A program made the translations under genes and the position numbers. From contig UQCS01000024.1 in assembly GCA_900539605.1 (NCBI GenBank), positions 1 to 24,562 of the forward strand: a DNA stretch of 24,562 bases, in the 5' to 3' direction. A model generated the notes under the pieces. That model had not been told where the DNA came from. It did no database searches and saw only the letters and a program-made list of their open reading frames with translations. Position 1 is the first letter of the stretch. The number at the start of each line of letters is the position of its first letter. Below are positions 23,208-24,562 of this stretch, piece by piece. Source of the stretch: an uncultured Azospirillum sp. GTDB lineage: Bacteria; Pseudomonadota; Alphaproteobacteria; RF32; CAG-239.

Positions 23208-24543
23208 TTTGCGTAACAAAAAAATTGCGGTTTGGGGGCTGGGGGCTGAAGGACAACAGGCGGTAAAATATTTGACCGCTCACGGAATTGCCGGACAGAT
23301 TATCCTGTTTAATGACACCGTGATCGAAAAACCGGAAGGCTGTCTGGATTTTGACTTGGTTTGCGGCGATCAAATTGCGGCAGCGCTCAACCGGGCGGAA
23401 GTGATTATCCGTTCGCCGGGGGTAAGTATTTATCGCGAAGAACTGACGGAGGCCAAACGACGCGGAATCGCCGTCACTTCGGTAACCGATCTATGTCTGA
23501 ACGAGTTTTTGTCCCGTCCTGGTTGCCGGGTGATCGGCGTTAGCGGATCGAAAGGCAAAAGCACCAGTGTCAGCGTGCTGGCTTATATCTTACAAAAAAG
23601 CGGGTATAAAGTCGGGTTGGGCGGTAACATAGGAAAACCGATGATTGAGTTGCTTGATCAGGATTATGATTTTATTGTCGAAGAGTTTTCCAGTTATCAG
23701 GCCTCCGATCTGACGGCAGCGCCGCAAATTGCCATGTTTACCAACCTGTTTTATGTTCATACCGATTGGCACCGCGGGCATGAAAATTATTGCCGTGACA
23801 AGATTCATCTGATTGCCAACCAACAACCAGGCGATGTTTATTTTGCCAACCGACGTAATCCGCAGTCGGTCGAATATACGGAGGCTTATGCCGAAAATCG
23901 TCGGTGGTATAACGAAACAGCGCTTTTTCATGCCGAAAACGGCGTGTTGTACCACGGAGAAGAAAAACTGGCGGAAATCGGCGAACTTAAATTGAACGGC
24001 AATCATAATATGGATAATCTGGCCGGCGTGTTCTCGATTTTGGATTATTTGGAGATAGATTTGCATCATGCGGCTGAAATTTTGAAGAGTTTCGAACCGT
24101 TGCCGCACCGGTTGCAGAAGGTAGCGGTGAAAGACGGCGTTACCTTTATCAATGACAGCATTTCAACGGCACCGGAAGCCGCTATCGGCGCAGTCGGCAG
24201 TTTTGCCGGGAATCTGGCACTGATTTCCGGGGGACAGGATAACTGTCAGGATTACGGTCCGTATGCGGAAACCATTGAGAACAATTTGCAGGTAAAAATG
24301 GTGGTGACATTGTATCAAACCGGACCGAAAATTGCCGCCGTTTTAAGGAAAGGGGTAAAACGAACTGATTTTGAATTGGCGGAAACCGATACGCTGGAAA
24401 ATGCGGTGAAAACGGCCTATGCGAAGTTAAAGAAGCTGGGCGGCGGAACAATTTTGTTTTCGCCGACCAGTCCGAGTTTCGGGTTTTATAAGAATTTTGT
24501 TGAAAGAGGCAATCATTTTATTAAAATTGTGCAGGATTTATGA
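23194..24543 (+). CDS. MurD-family ligase, possibly the L-Glu-adding MurD2 type
   Basis: A 449-residue cytoplasmic Mur ligase that adds glutamate to UDP-MurNAc-L-alanine using ATP. The N-terminal Rossmann domain starts KKIAVWGLGAEGQ. The central ATPase has GVSGSKGKST (115-124, Lys122), GGNIGKP, EEFSSYQ (163-169) and HTDWHRG (189-195) with YCRDKIHL. The C-terminal domain has PHRLQKV, FINDSISTAPEA and LISGGQDN. Classical MurD has TNGKST, ELSSFQ and DHxDRH; the SKGKST, EFSSYQ and HxDWH pattern resembles MurD2, which adds L-Glu for later epimerisation by MurL. That is judged from memory. I chose ATG 23194, ten bases after GGAAGG; ATG 23185 lies too close to it. The gene overlaps the channel gene by 14 bases and the next ORF by 4. 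Confidence 0.85.
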   Translation: MRINDLRNKKIAVWGLGAEGQQAVKYLTAHGIAGQIILFNDTVIEKPEGCLDFDLVCGDQIAAALNRAEVIIRSPGVSIYREELTEAKRRGIAVTSVTDLCLNEFLSRPGCRVIGVSGSKGKSTSVSVLAYILQKSGYKVGLGGNIGKPMIELLDQDYDFIVEEFSSYQASDLTAAPQIAMFTNLFYVHTDWHRGHENYCRDKIHLIANQQPGDVYFANRRNPQSVEYTEAYAENRRWYNETALFHAENGVLYHGEEKLAEIGELKLNGNHNMDNLAGVFSILDYLEIDLHHAAEILKSFEPLPHRLQKVAVKDGVTFINDSISTAPEAAIGAVGSFAGNLALISGGQDNCQDYGPYAETIENNLQVKMVVTLYQTGPKIAAVLRKGVKRTDFELAETDTLENAVKTAYAKLKKLGGGTILFSPTSPSFGFYKNFVERGNHFIKIVQDL

Positions 24544-24562
24544 AAAATAGCTCTTGTCTTTT
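24540..24562 (+). CDS. Start of the next gene, only seven codons visible
   Basis: ATG 24540 overlaps the TGA of the MurD-like gene (ATGA) and reads MKNSSCL up to the window end. The overlap is typical of translational coupling. GCAGGA just upstream may serve as ribosome binding site. The product cannot be told from seven residues; if the MurD2 reading is right, a MurL epimerase gene is a natural candidate. Confidence 0.45.

Overview
The window looks like a chromosomal segment of a moderate-GC alphaproteobacterium. Supporting signs are the conserved ffh-rpsP-rimM-trmD-rplS cluster, a parvulin isomerase gene divergent from secA, an EI-Ntr (ptsP) gene, and Ala-rich extensions on ribosomal proteins bS16 and bL19. 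A large autotransporter and the mixed housekeeping order suggest a host- or gut-associated lineage; that is inference and a genus cannot be named. No insertion sequence, prophage gene, tRNA, rRNA or CRISPR array was seen.

Layout. 1-1030: 3' end of an unrecognised beta-rich protein gene with a terminator. 1154-1984 (-): secreted parvulin-type peptidyl-prolyl isomerase, divergent from secA (2154-4883, +). 4975-6204: possible Elm1-like protein. 6236-6389: near-consensus promoter set in a long inverted repeat, then a leader with two stable hairpins. 6390-9895: ffh, rpsP, rimM, trmD, rplS, closed by a strong terminator. 9952-10254: regulatory region rich in repeats and palindromes. 10255-13458: 1067-residue autotransporter whose passenger carries GGAI/FxxN repeats like chlamydial Pmp proteins. 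13554-14324 (-): half-length, degenerate DEAD-box protein. 14450-14812 (-): cupin of the phosphomannose-isomerase type, divergent from ptsP (15002-17269). Then a RodZ-like gene, prfA, a degenerate aspartate-semialdehyde dehydrogenase homologue, a large MscS-type channel and a MurD-family ligase. The last 23 bases hold the start of a further gene.

How it fits together. Most genes serve protein export (secA, ffh, periplasmic PPIase), translation (rpsP, rimM, trmD, rplS, prfA) and envelope or cell-wall work (RodZ-like, MscS-like, MurD-like). The most unusual item is 19609-20616: a clear homologue of aspartate-semialdehyde dehydrogenase in which the Cys, Gln, Arg and His of the active site are all replaced. 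It lies 35 bases before the channel gene, which overlaps a MurD-type ligase whose motifs resemble MurD2, the L-glutamate-adding variant. Other points of interest are the structured ffh leader, the Pmp-like autotransporter with near-identical 84-base DNA repeats, and the half helicase whose motif II reads DDIN instead of DEAD.
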